Origin: Sthenelais limicola
Lineage: Eukaryota; Annelida; Polychaeta; Phyllodocida; Sigalionidae
Direction of reading: 5' to 3'
DNA length: 64,000 bases
Assembly (NCBI GenBank): GCA_942159475.1
Contig: OW804096.1
Location: forward strand, 90,375,784 to 90,439,783
The stretch's first letter is position 1; every line of letters starts with the position of its first letter. Positions 36,001 through 48,252 of this stretch are shown in pieces. The translations under genes were made by a program, and so were the position numbers. Under the pieces are notes generated by a model, which saw nothing but the letters and a program-made list of their open reading frames with translations, had not been told where the DNA came from and ran no database searches.

Positions 36001-38472
36001 ATATGGACACTAAAAGATACGCGGTTGATACTGTAGACGTAATAAAAATAGACTGGTTGTACATTTTCTCATTACATTTGACCATATTTGTATTAATTGA
36101 GTAGTTATTTTAACACTGTATTTCGTTTATTTACTCCACCTTAGAGAATCGATGAGTCCTGGAGAATACGAGTTGTTCTGGAGAAACGTGCAGTCAACAG
36201 TAGAGAAAGATGTGGTTCGAACTGATCGCACTCACCCGTACTTCATGGGAGATGATAACCCCAATATAGAGATACTCCAGTATGTTTTGTGTTGCGTTCT
36301 ACTAGGGTGCAATTTGTTTTTTTTAAAAAACACATTTTATTTCGATGTTATTTCACATTTGTTATTCGCCTTATATATCGAACATAGTCTAACGAAAATA
36401 GATCCATATTACATTTAAATCAATTTAGATACAAAAACTTTAGCACATTTAAATCAAAGACAGTACAATCAACACAAGTTTATATTTCGATCATAAATGG
36501 TTCCTGATCGTTATTCACTACTACAATGTTAACTATATACACCTCTCTATTACATCTATGTTGAACTATAACAGTTACAATATCTTGTGATTTTTTGAAT
36601 AATGTAATACGTTATATAGAATGTATACAATTATTACTTTATGCGTTCATTAATGTACTGCGAGTTGGAAGAAAAGGTGAGGCTTTCACTTTGGTCTTGG
36701 TTGTCCCTGTTGTCAAATATCTGCATTATTTCATCTTATTCAATGTTTCCTTATTGTGTTCCTTACCACAGGAATATCTTGCTGAATTACGCTGTGGCAC
36801 ATCCACATTATGGCTACACACAAGGAATGTCGGATCTTCTTGCCCCAGTTTTGGTTGAAGTGCAAAACGAAGTTGACGCGTACTGGTGCTTTGAAGGTCT
36901 AATGGAAAGAACAATATTTGTATCTTCGCCTAAAGATGTGGATATGGACAATCAATTGGTACGATAGTTATTTCTCGTTGATTTTCAACATAGGGCCTTG
37001 TTTAAAGTAACTGAATAGTCTAAAGTCATAATCCATAATGTTCGAAGTATGATAGCCATTATTTGTAATTGCAGCTCTATCTACGTGAACTCTTGCGTGT
37101 CATGCAGTCCCGATTCTACAAACATCTTCTGAAGGTCCAGGATGGGATAGAACTCCTTTTCTGTCATAGGTAAGGTTATTGATGTAATTTTCCACTTTTT
37201 GTGCCTGTACGAGTCTATAACTCTAGAACTTATAAGCGCAAATACATTAGTACTTACCGTATTTTTCTGATTGAAGTCTGTTTCAGACTTTTCAGACTTA
37301 AATATTTCCGATACCATCTTCTCCCTAATATGGTCTGTGTTTTACTTTTCAAATTCGTTGAGCGTTTTGTTCATAACACTTGTTTTCTGTGGTCAGATGG
37401 ATTCTCCTCTGCTTCAAGCGTGAATTCCCAGAAGTTGATGCTCTCCGCATGTGGGAGGCATGCTGGGCCCACTACCAGACAGACTACTTCCACCTGTTCA
37501 TATGTGTAAGCATCATTGCTGTGTACGGTGAAGATGTCATTGAACAGGACCTACCGGCTGATGAGATGCTCCTTCACTTCTCTTCCCTTTCCATGCATAT
37601 GTCAGGGGACGTTATATTACGAAAGGTCGGTTAATTTATGGTTGTTGTGAGCGTGTAATATTGGGTGGATATATTAATCCAGAATATTTAGTCCGCGTGG
37701 GAGTAGAGTTTTGAGTCTGGAGATCCATCGTCTCTCCTCCCTGTTCCTATGTGCTTTAGCCTCAGAGGAATCTGGTGCTGATCGCACAAGGTTCATAATC
37801 GAGATGCCTATGATCTGCCATGGGTTAAATGGGAGAAGAAAAAAATATCTCCTATTTCTAAAACAAATAAGATATTGGCCATTAGCTAAAAACCCAACCA
37901 AGTGTGTCGTCCAAAAGGAGCGACTTTTTAGTACTAGTTGATATGATATTTAATGGTCGGAAAGGCTTTTAAACTATATCTAGACGATGGATATTTCTGA
38001 TGCATATGTCTAGGGTCTTAAAATGGACTAAATGTTTAATGTTACAGTGACTTCCTATAAAAGGATGCTCGTGTTTTAGCACGTTGCTCAAAGCAAAGGT
38101 CAAACGACGATATTTTAAACTGCATCTTGTTATTCTTTCTATTTCAGAATTGTCAGGTCTATGCTTAAAAACGTATAGAATCTAATGTATATTACTATTT
38201 CTATGGATGGATACTAATTATCTATTCATAGGCAATTTCTAGATGTAAATTAATTCAACCAGCCGTTTATATATCGGTTTTATTTTATTCTGTAGGCTCG
38301 CGCTTTGCTTCACCAGTTCAGAACAAGGAGGAAAATCCCATGTACTCTAGAAGGTTTGTGTATCAACTGCGAACCCGGCATGTGGGACAGTGGTCACGTT
38401 CCTGCAATCACATGTGTGGGCAACCACGGAGACCAGTTATGTCCTCATAGTGGTCAACCTGGCGATTACTGA
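30014..38472 (+). CDS. TBC1D16: TBC1 domain family member 16, Rab GTPase-activating protein
   Basis: TBC1D16 is a Rab GAP (Rab4 in mammals) acting in endosomal receptor recycling. Ten coding exons read in frame to 915 aa (human about 767): 30014-30262, 31912-33097, 34967-35139, 35397-35564, 35710-35858, 36145-36279, 36772-36958, 37075-37169, 37397-37625, 38296-38472. An in-frame TAG at 29981 precedes the first ATG. DGEIIYCKNNVCVHPP and LGSTLILTWIPNS match the vertebrate N-terminus. KEQICGVFSVDLG and TSGQLVIASRESQYKILHFH match the next block. The TBC domain has RHEMW (604-608), the arginine-finger motif EKDVVRTDR with Arg667, and the glutamine-finger motif GYTQG with Gln704, so it should be catalytically active. 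ALRMWEACWAHYQTDYFHLF follows. The extra length lies mostly in the Ser/Pro-rich linker encoded by exon 2. Confidence 0.97.
31246..31445. mobile_element. hAT-like MITE, exactly 200 bp, in TBC1D16 intron 1
   Basis: The left end CAGGGTCGGAGAAGTC and the right end, reverse complement CAGGGTTGGAAAAATC, are inverted repeats with three mismatches. The pentamer GGTAC directly flanks both sides (31241-31245 and 31446-31450). Inside are four direct copies of CGGACAACCA (near 31299, 31332, 31366 and 31397) and an inverted GGTTGTCC. The CGGACAACCATATTTTG unit is shared with the larger element at 11307-12146, so the two are probably one family. Confidence 0.8.
34310..34330. repeat. Perfect 21-bp palindrome in TBC1D16 intron 2
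   Basis: ACTATAGGAG, a single A, then CTCCTATAGT form perfect 10-bp arms. No larger inverted structure extends it and no function is apparent. Confidence 0.8.
37674..37800 (-). mobile_element. Remnant of a Penelope-like retroelement (GIY-YIG C-terminus)
   Basis: Minus-strand translation gives REERRWISRLKTLLPRGLN, which fits the R..RE..WI..L.T..P.GLN signature at the end of the GIY-YIG endonuclease domain of Penelope-like elements. The open frame continues upstream to about 37901, but without recognisable reverse transcriptase. The fragment lies in TBC1D16 intron 9, opposite to the gene, and is certainly dead. Assignment rests on a short motif recalled from the family. Confidence 0.6.
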
Positions 38473-40815
38473 AATGATCATCGATCAAGATATTAACATG
38501 TCGTTTAGCCGTAAACCTAGATTGTAAACTCATAATCGAATAATGAATGCACACAGAATTGTAAACAACTGTCACATACTGACGTCACTTCCCTGGAAAA
38601 ATGTTTGAAAAAAGTTATTTTTTTAAAAAAAGCCAATCATGTGTAAATCAAGTTGTAGCGATAATAATAGCCTTCACAAACAGAAGGAGTAGCCTTCAAG
38701 ATGTTAAAAAAAATGTATATAGAGCTCGTTCTTCTCATCCGAGGGTAGCAGTAAAGACGTTACATATCTGGTAGTAACGGACAGTATTGATTTATTTCCA
38801 ATTATACGAGATGTATACCGAATAGACTTCTAGGACTTTAATAATAATACTTTAAGATTAAGCTTTCATGAATATGGTTCCCTATTGTAAATGTTATATC
38901 CTTGCCGTGTTTAGGCAACTGTAATAAGAATATTTAAAGTTTGGAGAAGCTATAACAATACACGTATCACATTACAGCATTTCGGGTGTTACTTAGGCCT
39001 GAAATCTATACGTTCGGTGATTGATTTTCTATTTTCTGATTTTTCATATATCAGTTGATATAGTTCACACATGTAAATCATGAGACTTTATGTGTATATT
39101 TTAGGAAGATGTCCATGGGACATTATTACATGAAAGGTGTATAACGGTGTCTATTTTTACCCTGTTTTGCGGCAGGGAGTATTGTATATTTTCCCCTAGT
39201 GTTTTGATACTCAAAAATGTGGTTGGGACTTATGAATGTATCAGTAAGGTTTGAGTACGTAAACAAAAGGTTTATATTATTGTTGACATAAAATTATTCA
39301 TCACCATTGCCATCCGATGCTATACAGCATTAAACGTTTCCGGTGAAAGGCGGCTAGTTCGTGTATTGCACAATTTAGTATTATGGTCTCTTCGTAGAAT
39401 GGCTCGTTTGTCAGAATTGGTGTTGTTTGATTTTGGACGCCATGCGTTTATGTTTAGTTATTCCTTTAGTGCCGTTGGTTAGATTTTCTCTAAGAAAATA
39501 ATTATGTGATCTAAAAGTTCTACATGAACGTTATTCTTGTAGAAAACGAGGCCCATGTCGGAAAGATGGAAGGATCTGTGATGTTAAGTTTTAATTGCAC
39601 TGTAGTATGTGTTTGTGATGAACGACCATGGTGATACATGAATGCAACGGTGTAGGAAGGATAAGATTCATTGGCGGGATGCATTTTATGTAGGCGGAAT
39701 GAAATTATCCGTTGTTTTCCAGTCCCTTACTAAATAGAACTTTTGCATTTATTTTCCCCAGTTATGATACGTGATATCCTTCATAGAAAGTGGATTCGCC
39801 ACTCATAATGCTGTTGGCCATCCGTATTAAATCATCCTATTTCAGCCAGATTAGTGTAAACATTGTAGAAGCTTTAAAATTAAAAAATATTCAGATAAAA
39901 TTAGGGACTTCATCGCTTCATATTTGTGATTATATTGTTAATGTTAATATTAATGTGCTGGTCATTGATTCGCTATTATAGTAGGGTAGTTTATTATATA
40001 TGAATGTAATAAGTGTACATGAGATTGCCCCTTACGAAAGGAGCATTATGTGTAACTTAAATGTTCTGCAGTTCATATCGATTCCACTACGCGAATATAT
40101 GTATATATGTTGGTAATGCCTGAAAATTTGTCTGGTAGATGTAGTATGTACAATGTACTTCTTGAAATGTTGCAAAACATGTGTTCAGTGTAACTAGGAA
40201 TGCATAAATTTTTGCAATTCCTTTGGCGGGATCACGGAAGAATATGTTTTTTTTCTGGTATGTACCCAGGAAAATATCTAAATGACCAGATTATGTAAAC
40301 TAAGTTACTGTAGGGTGGATTCTATATCTAGTCATTTCGGTCTAACGCACCTTAAACCGCCTTTTATTCGTTACATCGAAAATGAATACCGAATATATAC
40401 AAAAAAAATCAACTTACATTTTCTGTATAAATTAATCATGGCCTTACAGTCAGTAGGTCTCATCTTTTTAAATCGATCTTCATTTTGGAATTAAAGCCTG
40501 ATCGGGTCAATTGATACAAGTGTAGATGTTTTCGGTGAAGAGCATCTTCATAATGAAATTAACTTTTTTGTGATAACAATTGTCCCTATGGCTGAGCAAG
40601 ATAAGCCATAAACATTACATGTATTATGATGTAGTTCTCAATCTGTGTTCGGCGTATACGTCAATTCTTCAAAATTCTAGTCATGGTAGATAGTATAGGT
40701 TAGACTCATAGAGGCTAGTTGTCGTAGTTTTGGCCAGGAACTTTAATGTGCAACTTTAATTAGTCCAATATCTAGTTGGACCTCTAATGAATGAATAAAC
40801 TGCATACCGAATCCA
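38473..40815 (+). other. Probable long 3' UTR of TBC1D16
   Basis: No coding exon with support follows the TBC1D16 stop. The first convincing AATAAA that I found is at 40794-40799, just before the likely end of the oppositely oriented zinc-finger transcript (AATAAA on the minus strand at 40965-40970). This gives a 2.3-kb AT-rich 3' UTR and nearly abutting convergent transcripts. The extent is inferred, not shown. Confidence 0.45.
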
Positions 40816-40944
40816 GATGTTATATTCCTTTTCTCAGCGAAATGCCCCCTTTATTATTTCCAGGATAGATACTCTTTGGTTAATCGAATGATAAGCAACC
40901 TTGGTTTGGGGAAGGTGACAGGCGATAGATAACTGACAGCTGAA

Positions 40945-42116
40945 CCAAATTCTTTGTACACGGTTTTATTTAGGTGAAATATTTTCTAATGCGGCGTGTA
41001 GGATACCTTTTGGATCCCACAAGATGAGAAATGTTTTATAGCTATACAATAAATGCATAAACGAATTCTTCAGAGATTCCACCACGAGACATCGTATGAT
41101 TACAAACTAGAACTACCATTTCCTCGGTAGAGTATACTTACTTCTCAGTGCTAACAATCCAGGGGTACCCGAATGAGAACCATTAAGGTTACCCTGAAGA
41201 TATGGCAAATAGAAGCAAAAAGCACACAAAATTCCTTCTGAGAACTACAAAATACTTACACGTACTTATGCGAGTAAATGCGCTTCACGTTTTTCAGGAG
41301 ACAAATAATAGAGAATTACAAATATTAATTTCAAACGGTGACTGGTTCACTCTCATAATGGAGTAAAATAAATATCAACAAGGAATTCTACCTTCACTAG
41401 GATTCTTGTGGCGAGAGCATCACGTCTATTCACTATCTGACTCCCAATGAAGGAGGGAGAGGTAGTCGCGAGTTCCAGAAACATTTCCTTAGATATATTA
41501 AGTGACTTAAGTTGTCGTGTCTATGTTGCGACACCATTGGGGACTAAAGGGGGATTAGGGATCTTTAAATAATAAACTAAAATCGAGACAAACTATCGAC
41601 AGTTATCCAGTTCATAGATTATAATTGAGAGAATATATTTTTTTCTGGTGAACAGCCATTTCATAACACATGGGCTAGGTGTGATTACACTAGAAGATAA
41701 AAATAGTCTCTGGGAATTAATTAAACTCTTTCAATACGAAATACTGGCATCGCATCGGGTTACCGATTCTTTTCTTATTTTACCTATGTACAATATACAA
41801 ACTATAAATCACGAGTTACTTCAGCACCGGTGACGGATCGGTGAGAGCAACAAATGAGGGACTACTGGTTATATAGAATGATATTACCAATATAATGGTA
41901 TCTAGGCCCACACAACACAAGAGGAAATGTACACAATATACATTTATACAAAGACTCGATTCACGAGAACGAGAGAGAGTGACAACCAAAGTTAAGTACT
42001 TCAGAATGTTTCAGCCTAAGCGCTGATGAAAATCACATGATAGAAAAAGCAAGTCTCTGTGTGACTTGAAATGTTCATAACCACATTCATGGATACCAAT
42101 AAGGAAGAGAATGAAA
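40945..42116 (-). other. Probable 3' UTR of the zinc-finger gene
   Basis: The stretch between the zinc-finger stop codon and a minus-strand AATAAA (TTTATT at 40965-40970) holds no open frame worth reporting. It is AT-rich and contains no recognised repeat. It would be a 1.15-kb 3' UTR. Confidence 0.45.
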
Positions 42117-45100
42117 TTAAATATACTGATGGTCCAGTTGCCATGCGTTACGACTCTTTTCATAACTGTCAGTGGGACTGGTGGCAATTCCATTTTGCGG
42201 AGGTCGCAGGACCATTTCATGTTCATCTTCATCGTTTTTAGCGGCCCAAAAAAGGAAATCGTTCTGTGGTATGTCCGTATCATTTAACTCAACAGCGACT
42301 TTGGGATTGTCAGCAGGAATGTTTTTCGCTATGATCTGTTTGTGTACACTACTAGCATCACAGTGCTCAATGAGCTCCGTCTCAGCCGATGCCTCTTCAC
42401 AGACTATGTTTGTTGGATCGTCAGTCAGCTCCGGCGGTAAAACCTCCTCCAAGTTCTGTTGGATAGTGGCAACGTTGTGATCGTGGCTAACATCCTCGTC
42501 CTCGTGGTCGTCTGCTGTCTCTACCACACCGTCCTCAGGCGTCTCCTGCAGGGCAAGTTCCCTCTCCTCCCCAGACATGTCCAGACTCAGGAGCACTTCG
42601 GCAGCTTGACTCACGTCTGCACTGACCCCTGAGCACTCCCCAGATGACTGGTTGTTCTCCTGTCCCATCTCCTCGAGAATCTCGCTCATCATCCCTTCCA
42701 AGTCCATGTCGCTTTCTATTTCACTTGCCATTATATCGGACGGCAGTGGTTCGAGTTCACCTATCTCATAATCTGCTGCGTAGGTCCTAGTTAGAGGTGT
42801 TTGTGCTACAGGAACTGGCAGGGTCTCAGTCCCAGTCTGAGCTGCAGGAACCTTTGCTGCTTTTACAGGCGACTGTAAATAACAAATTGCCGTGCTGGAA
42901 GATGGCAAGGTCTCTTTATCTGCACGGAGTATGGAGACGAGCTTGGAGAGCTGGGTCACATTATCTGCAAACTTAATGGCAGACTCAAGGTCATTGACCG
43001 TGGCACGGACTTTGGCTGGAGACTGCCCGGGTACGGCCGCCGCCTGTGCAGGACGACCGTCCCCGGACGTGGAGCTCCTCTTACGTCTGGGTGATGCAGC
43101 CTTTGCCTTGGGACTCACGACCTCGGGTTCGCCGATGACTGGATCATCTTGAGTGTCGTTAACGACATTATCTTCTTCCTCCTCCACTCCAATCACGATA
43201 TGATTGTCCTTGTCAGACTTTGAGTCAGACTTTTTATTTTCGGGTGCTGAGGGCTTTTGATAGTAGCAATGATCAAGAACCACAGCGAGTAGGCGCTGTT
43301 TTTCAGCCGATGACAAAGATGAGCAAGAGGTATCGTACGTCCAAGATACTTCGGGTACTTCAGGTTTAATAGTAGTAGTAGTAGTAGTAGTAGCCGTAGT
43401 AGTAGTATTACTGACGGTGACCACGTCGCATCCCTGAGAGTCCTGTGAGATAGTTCTGCGGCGCATGGGAGTATTAGGGTCCTCCACTATTGTCCGCTCT
43501 ACTATTTTGCTCGCCTGTTGCCTCCTCTTCAAAATTTTGAACTCCTCGTATGTTCTGAACCTGGCGCAACCACATCTTCTTAACTTCACGTTTTTAATCA
43601 CCTGCAAAATAGCATAGAAAATGTTTTAAGCTAGGGAAGTTGAGAAAACCATCAAGCTTTTTTAAGGACCTAAGTAAGAAACATAAAACACACCCCAAAA
43701 AGCACTGATTGTTCTATCTTTGTTCTAATTCAGGGATGGTAGTTGACTAAATGAAAATGGAAAGATTGTAGGATGTGATAAAAAAAAAAGGAAGGGCAAC
43801 GTGAGGAACATGCACGCCCTATGCAATCTCCTTTCCACTACTATCCTGTCCGTAATGGAGAACAACCGCCGTCCTTCCCGCTCCTTTACCTCCTCCAAAT
43901 TCTAAAGTTTCATAAAACATAGAATACATTATTTTGGACACTGAAATCTTTGTTTTTTCCATAACAGAGAGTGAAGTAAACTCCTTACCTTTTCTTTTTT
44001 CATCTTCTTGGCGTTAATAACCTTCTTCAAGGTTTTCTTGGGTGGCCGTCCTTTCGTTCTTTGTAAGGGTCTCTGTTGTGAGGTACTTGGTGCCCTAGAA
44101 CTACTAGTAGATGGGGTCCTTCGTTTGCGTCCCTTTTTACTGGGGAGCTGCTTCTTTTTTATTGCCTTCCTGGTCCTCGTCTTTGCAATGTCTTTCAGGA
44201 TGGCAGAAGGTTTAGGGGTACGCTGAGATCGTCTAGCACCAGGAGGTGCTGGCTGAGACTTTCTCCATGAGAACAAGTTCTTCATATCATCTTCCCCAAC
44301 CTCACTACCACTCTCAGACTGCTCCTCTCCATCAGAAGGAGCTTCAGACTCGTCCGCTCCACTGGAAGCCTTATCGCCAGGCTGGTATTTGGGGTCGTTA
44401 TCCTCGTCTCTCCCATCTTCGTCTTCGTCCGAGGACACATGCTTGTTCTTCAGATGCGCCCGCAGCGTAGTCCTAAGTGAAGGAACATATTCAGAGCAAC
44501 AGTTAATACAAAATACTCGGTGACGCAGACAGACGTGTGAAGGGTTAATGGGGGATCGAATAGTTGAAACAGAGCTATTGTATGTATAGCTCTATTGTAT
44601 GTATAGCTCGGCTTGAAACGACCAGAAAGTTTAACTTCCCCGATATGACATAATCCCTGTAACACTGAATATCGAGGATATTTGAAAAGTTTCAAAATGT
44701 GTGTGACATACCGAGAGAAGCATTTGAAGTCACATTCTGAGCAGGTAAACACGGTACGATTGTTAGATGAAGGATGGTCCTTAAGCTGGTGCTGCCTCAG
44801 TTCCACCTGGCGTGGAAATTCCGCATCACACGTAGGGCACGCATAATTTACTTTCCTTGCATGCCAAGCCAAGTGGACCTATGGTACAAAGAAAACAAAT
44901 GATATAACTAGGGGCAAGTCTGTTGGATACATTTTTATGGACAAGGCAAGGGGTCCTGAGAGAAAATTGCACATGTTTGAGAGTTTATATTAACATGGAA
45001 AATTTCAGAAGTGACTATTTGAAAGTAATATCTCTTAAATATTGAAAGAAACACAGTGGAATTATCCATACCTTGTACTGGTGGTAGTATTGAAACGTCC

Positions 45101-48100
45101 TGTTACACTCGCTGCATACATGACGTTTGTCCGAATGTTTTAGTGTCTTGTGCATCCTGAAATATAAATCCAGAAATTGACTTTTTTAAAATTGAATATA
45201 AACACAATATAAAGTTAACCAGGAAAAATGTACACAGGAAATAGCTATATATCCCTTTCGGAATAAACTGAAAATCACAAATCAAAGCAGTTTAACTAAC
45301 TTAATATTCATAATCTAATGTTTAACAAGATTTCCAATTGAATAAAGGAAGTAACCATTATGACACTCACTTCAGAAGCATTTGGGACTTGGCTACGTGA
45401 TCACATTCGTCACATTTCGCCTCAGGTCCATGGGCGTACACCATATGTCGGTCAAGAGTGGCTGCAGCACCGAACTTTTTGTGACACTTCTCACACTTAT
45501 GTGTTCCCTTCTGTTTACCAGGTTTCCTGCCAACTTTAGGTTTCCCTTCTTTAGAGGCCTTGGCGACTTTGTCCGCGGTATCTTCTTTGTTTTCCTTTTC
45601 CTCACTCCCAGTCTTCTTTTCCTCTTTATCCCCCCCTTCCTCAGTTTTGTCCTTGTCTTCATTTTCCTCATTGTCTTTCTTTTCTTCAGGTTGACTCTCT
45701 TTTGACTCAGGTGGAGTAGGGGTAACTTTTGGTCCCGTACATTTTGCAGTGTGATTGCGATATCCCTTGTAAGACTTGAACATACCTGAACACTTGACAC
45801 ATGTTCTTGCTTTCTTGGGATTCCTGTCTTTCAACTTAGGCAAATGAAGTAGTTCATAATGATTTTTCAATAATTTCCAATTTCCCCAATCATTACTATC
45901 GCGACAGTAGCAACAGACAAGCATATTGTCCTGGTGTGATTTCACATGGACTTGCTTCATGACGCGATCACGGAATGCAAAGTGGCAGTAAGGACAACTA
46001 TAATATATCTTACCCTGACTTATCTGCGGACAAGTTTGAACGTGGGTTTTGTAAGCATCCCAGGAGAGTAAGGACTGTCCACAGTAAGCACATTTGTATT
46101 TATTATAATGATGCGCGTCAACATGCTCTTCCAGTTCTTCGATAGTATCAAATACATTACCACAAAGCTTACATGAGTTGCCACCATCTACAAACTTAAT
46201 TTGGTGTTTACTGTACAGGTGGCGCAACAGGATGTACCACCTCGAGTAAGTGACAGAATAGTCACACTCAGAGCAACTTAGCGTTCTGTTCAAGGTATGC
46301 ATTTCTTGGTGCTTGTCAGCATAGCATTCCTTGTCAAAGCATTGTCCGCACGTCAGACAGCGGATAATTTTCTGGCCAGTTGGTGCATATTCAAACTTAT
46401 TCCAGCCTTTGCCAGTGATATCTGACTTGGGGAGGAAGTCGTCAACGGCTGGCTTAGGCAAGTCTGTGGCTGGGGTTTTGGGAGGGGGAATATTCGAGTC
46501 TTTTCTCTCTCCTGACTTGGGTTCTTCTATTGGTTTTTCGGATTCAACAGAGTTAGATTTGTCATCTTCTGGAACCTCACCTGAAGGACAAATCTCGGGA
46601 GAATTTTCATCATTAGTTGTATTAGCATTCATGTCTTCCTTTTCACTGGTCTCATTCTCACCCTCTTTATGCTTTACTTCCGACTTACTGATATCTCCTT
46701 CAGTACCCTTTTCGCTTTTCGGTGGCTTATCGGGGGATTCATTACAAGTATTATTTGTGTTTTCTTTGGTCGATGACTCTTTATTTTCACGATTAGGATC
46801 ATTTTTTGTCGAGTCTTTCTTCTCCAGCGAAGGGTTTTCCTCGCTACTTACTGTCCTGGGTTTCTTCATTCTCTTCGCTGGTAAAGGTTTCAACTCTTCC
46901 TTTGATTCCTTCGCAGAAGCAGGTGTCTTAAAGTTCAATTTTACTTTCAGTTGATTTTCTTTACAATTGTTCACAGTGGAACCATTTTTCCTTTTCCTCT
47001 TCACTTCTGTCCCATTGCAGGAACTATTTCCAGTAGGAGTGGGGGCTCGTTTCTTTACTGCAGGGCCATCAATTGGGGGGCTTAGTATAGACCTGGAAAA
47101 AGGATGCCCTGAGCCCTGAGTAGACGTAGGAGGGGGAGGTACATAAGGGTTAAATGACCGAATGTTATAAGGTCCAGGTCTTTGCATGTTCATTGAATTA
47201 GGGGCATGCATGTGAGCAGGTATAATTGATGGTATAGGACCAGCAGAGAAGGTGGGAGATGGAAGATGCATGTAGGGGTTGCCATGCATCATGTTGGAGT
47301 GCATACTAGCGTGACAGGAGGGTGGTAGGAAGGGTGAGGGCATGGTGTTACCCATTGGAGGGTAGTGGGACACATGAGGAGGGAGCATGAACCCTGGAGG
47401 CACACCAGTCCCAGGTAGACTGCTGACCATTGCCGGCTGGAGCATCGGTCGTGACTGAGTATGGACATCGCTCTTTGTCCCGGGGTTCTTGGTACTCGTG
47501 GTGATGTACCTGATGTTAAGGCGTCCGTCTGGTAACCTCTCGCAGTCAGCCAGATTAGCTCCAGGAGGGAGGTACACAGTAGTAGCAGAAGCTCCGGTAC
47601 GAAGGCCGTTATCCACAGCAGCCCCAATATTGAGACTAGGAATGGGATCTGTCTGTACGTTTTTATCAGTTGTCTGCTTCACGAACGATACACATTCGAT
47701 ACTAGACCGATCGTAGCAGATATCAAAATCCTGGCACTGGCAATCTCTTCGGATATAGCCACATTCAAGACAAGCCATTTCCATGTGATTAGTCAAGAAA
47801 TGCAGAATGCCATTGCATGCCATTTCAAATCCAGGACCGTCTTCAGGTCGAACAACAATAAGAGCGAGTAGAGAACTAACGTGAACATATTTTCTCCCAG
47901 TGGCTTTGTCTGTGTAAAGGGCCTTAACGCCAGGAATGTCAAGGATGCTCGTAAGTGTCTCAAATGCTTCCTCCAGTTCAATTTCTGCATTAAACTCGTC
48001 CAGAACGGCTTCGATTGGCACATACTTGTATTCAATACGATCCAATTTGCCGCGTTTTAATGGAAGCAGGTTTTCCTGAGAGTAGATATTTCCAGTGTCA

Positions 48101-48165
48101 GTTTCAATAGTCACAACTGGCACGTCCCGGAGGCCAGGCCAGTTGAGTTGATATGGGTTCATCAT
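42117..48165 (-). CDS. Large 12-finger C2H2 zinc-finger protein, family not recognised
   Basis: Five coding exons read in frame to 1671 aa: 48165-45371, 45156-45072, 44878-44712, 44472-43989, 43601-42117. An in-frame TGA at 48208-48210 precedes the first ATG. The N-terminal 160 residues are globular and end in a Cys-rich patch (ACLECGYIRRDCQC). Residues 180-360 are Pro/Met/His-rich and 370-590 are highly charged Lys/Glu/Ser. Twelve C2H2-type fingers follow between about 600 and 1035, two of them ending H-x3-C instead of H-x3-H. Linkers are variable, not TGEKP, so this is not a KRAB-type array. Next are an acidic stretch, an AT-hook-like KGRPPKKT near 1158, a poly-Thr run near 1245 and an acidic C-terminus. 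It is probably a nuclear DNA- or chromatin-binding protein. The upstream splice acceptor at 48253-48254 indicates a further 5' UTR exon. Confidence 0.85.
43371..43408 (-). repeat. Coding (ACT/ACG)n trinucleotide repeat encoding poly-Thr
   Basis: AGT repeats on the plus strand (ACT on the coding strand), interrupted by one CCGT segment, encode about twelve residues of almost pure Thr in the zinc-finger protein. Such a tract is likely to vary in length between individuals. Confidence 0.9.
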
Positions 48166-48252
48166 TTTGGAAAAGTCAGAGAGAACCAACTCAGTAAGGT
48201 AAACACGTCACGCCTTGGTTAAAGTCTAATGAGGTATCCCATCAAGAAGCAT

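Noticed and set aside
46331..46954. 207-codon plus-strand open frame
   Set aside because: It is the antisense shadow of the Ser/Glu/Lys-rich part of the zinc-finger protein, which explains its Ser/Leu/Phe bias.
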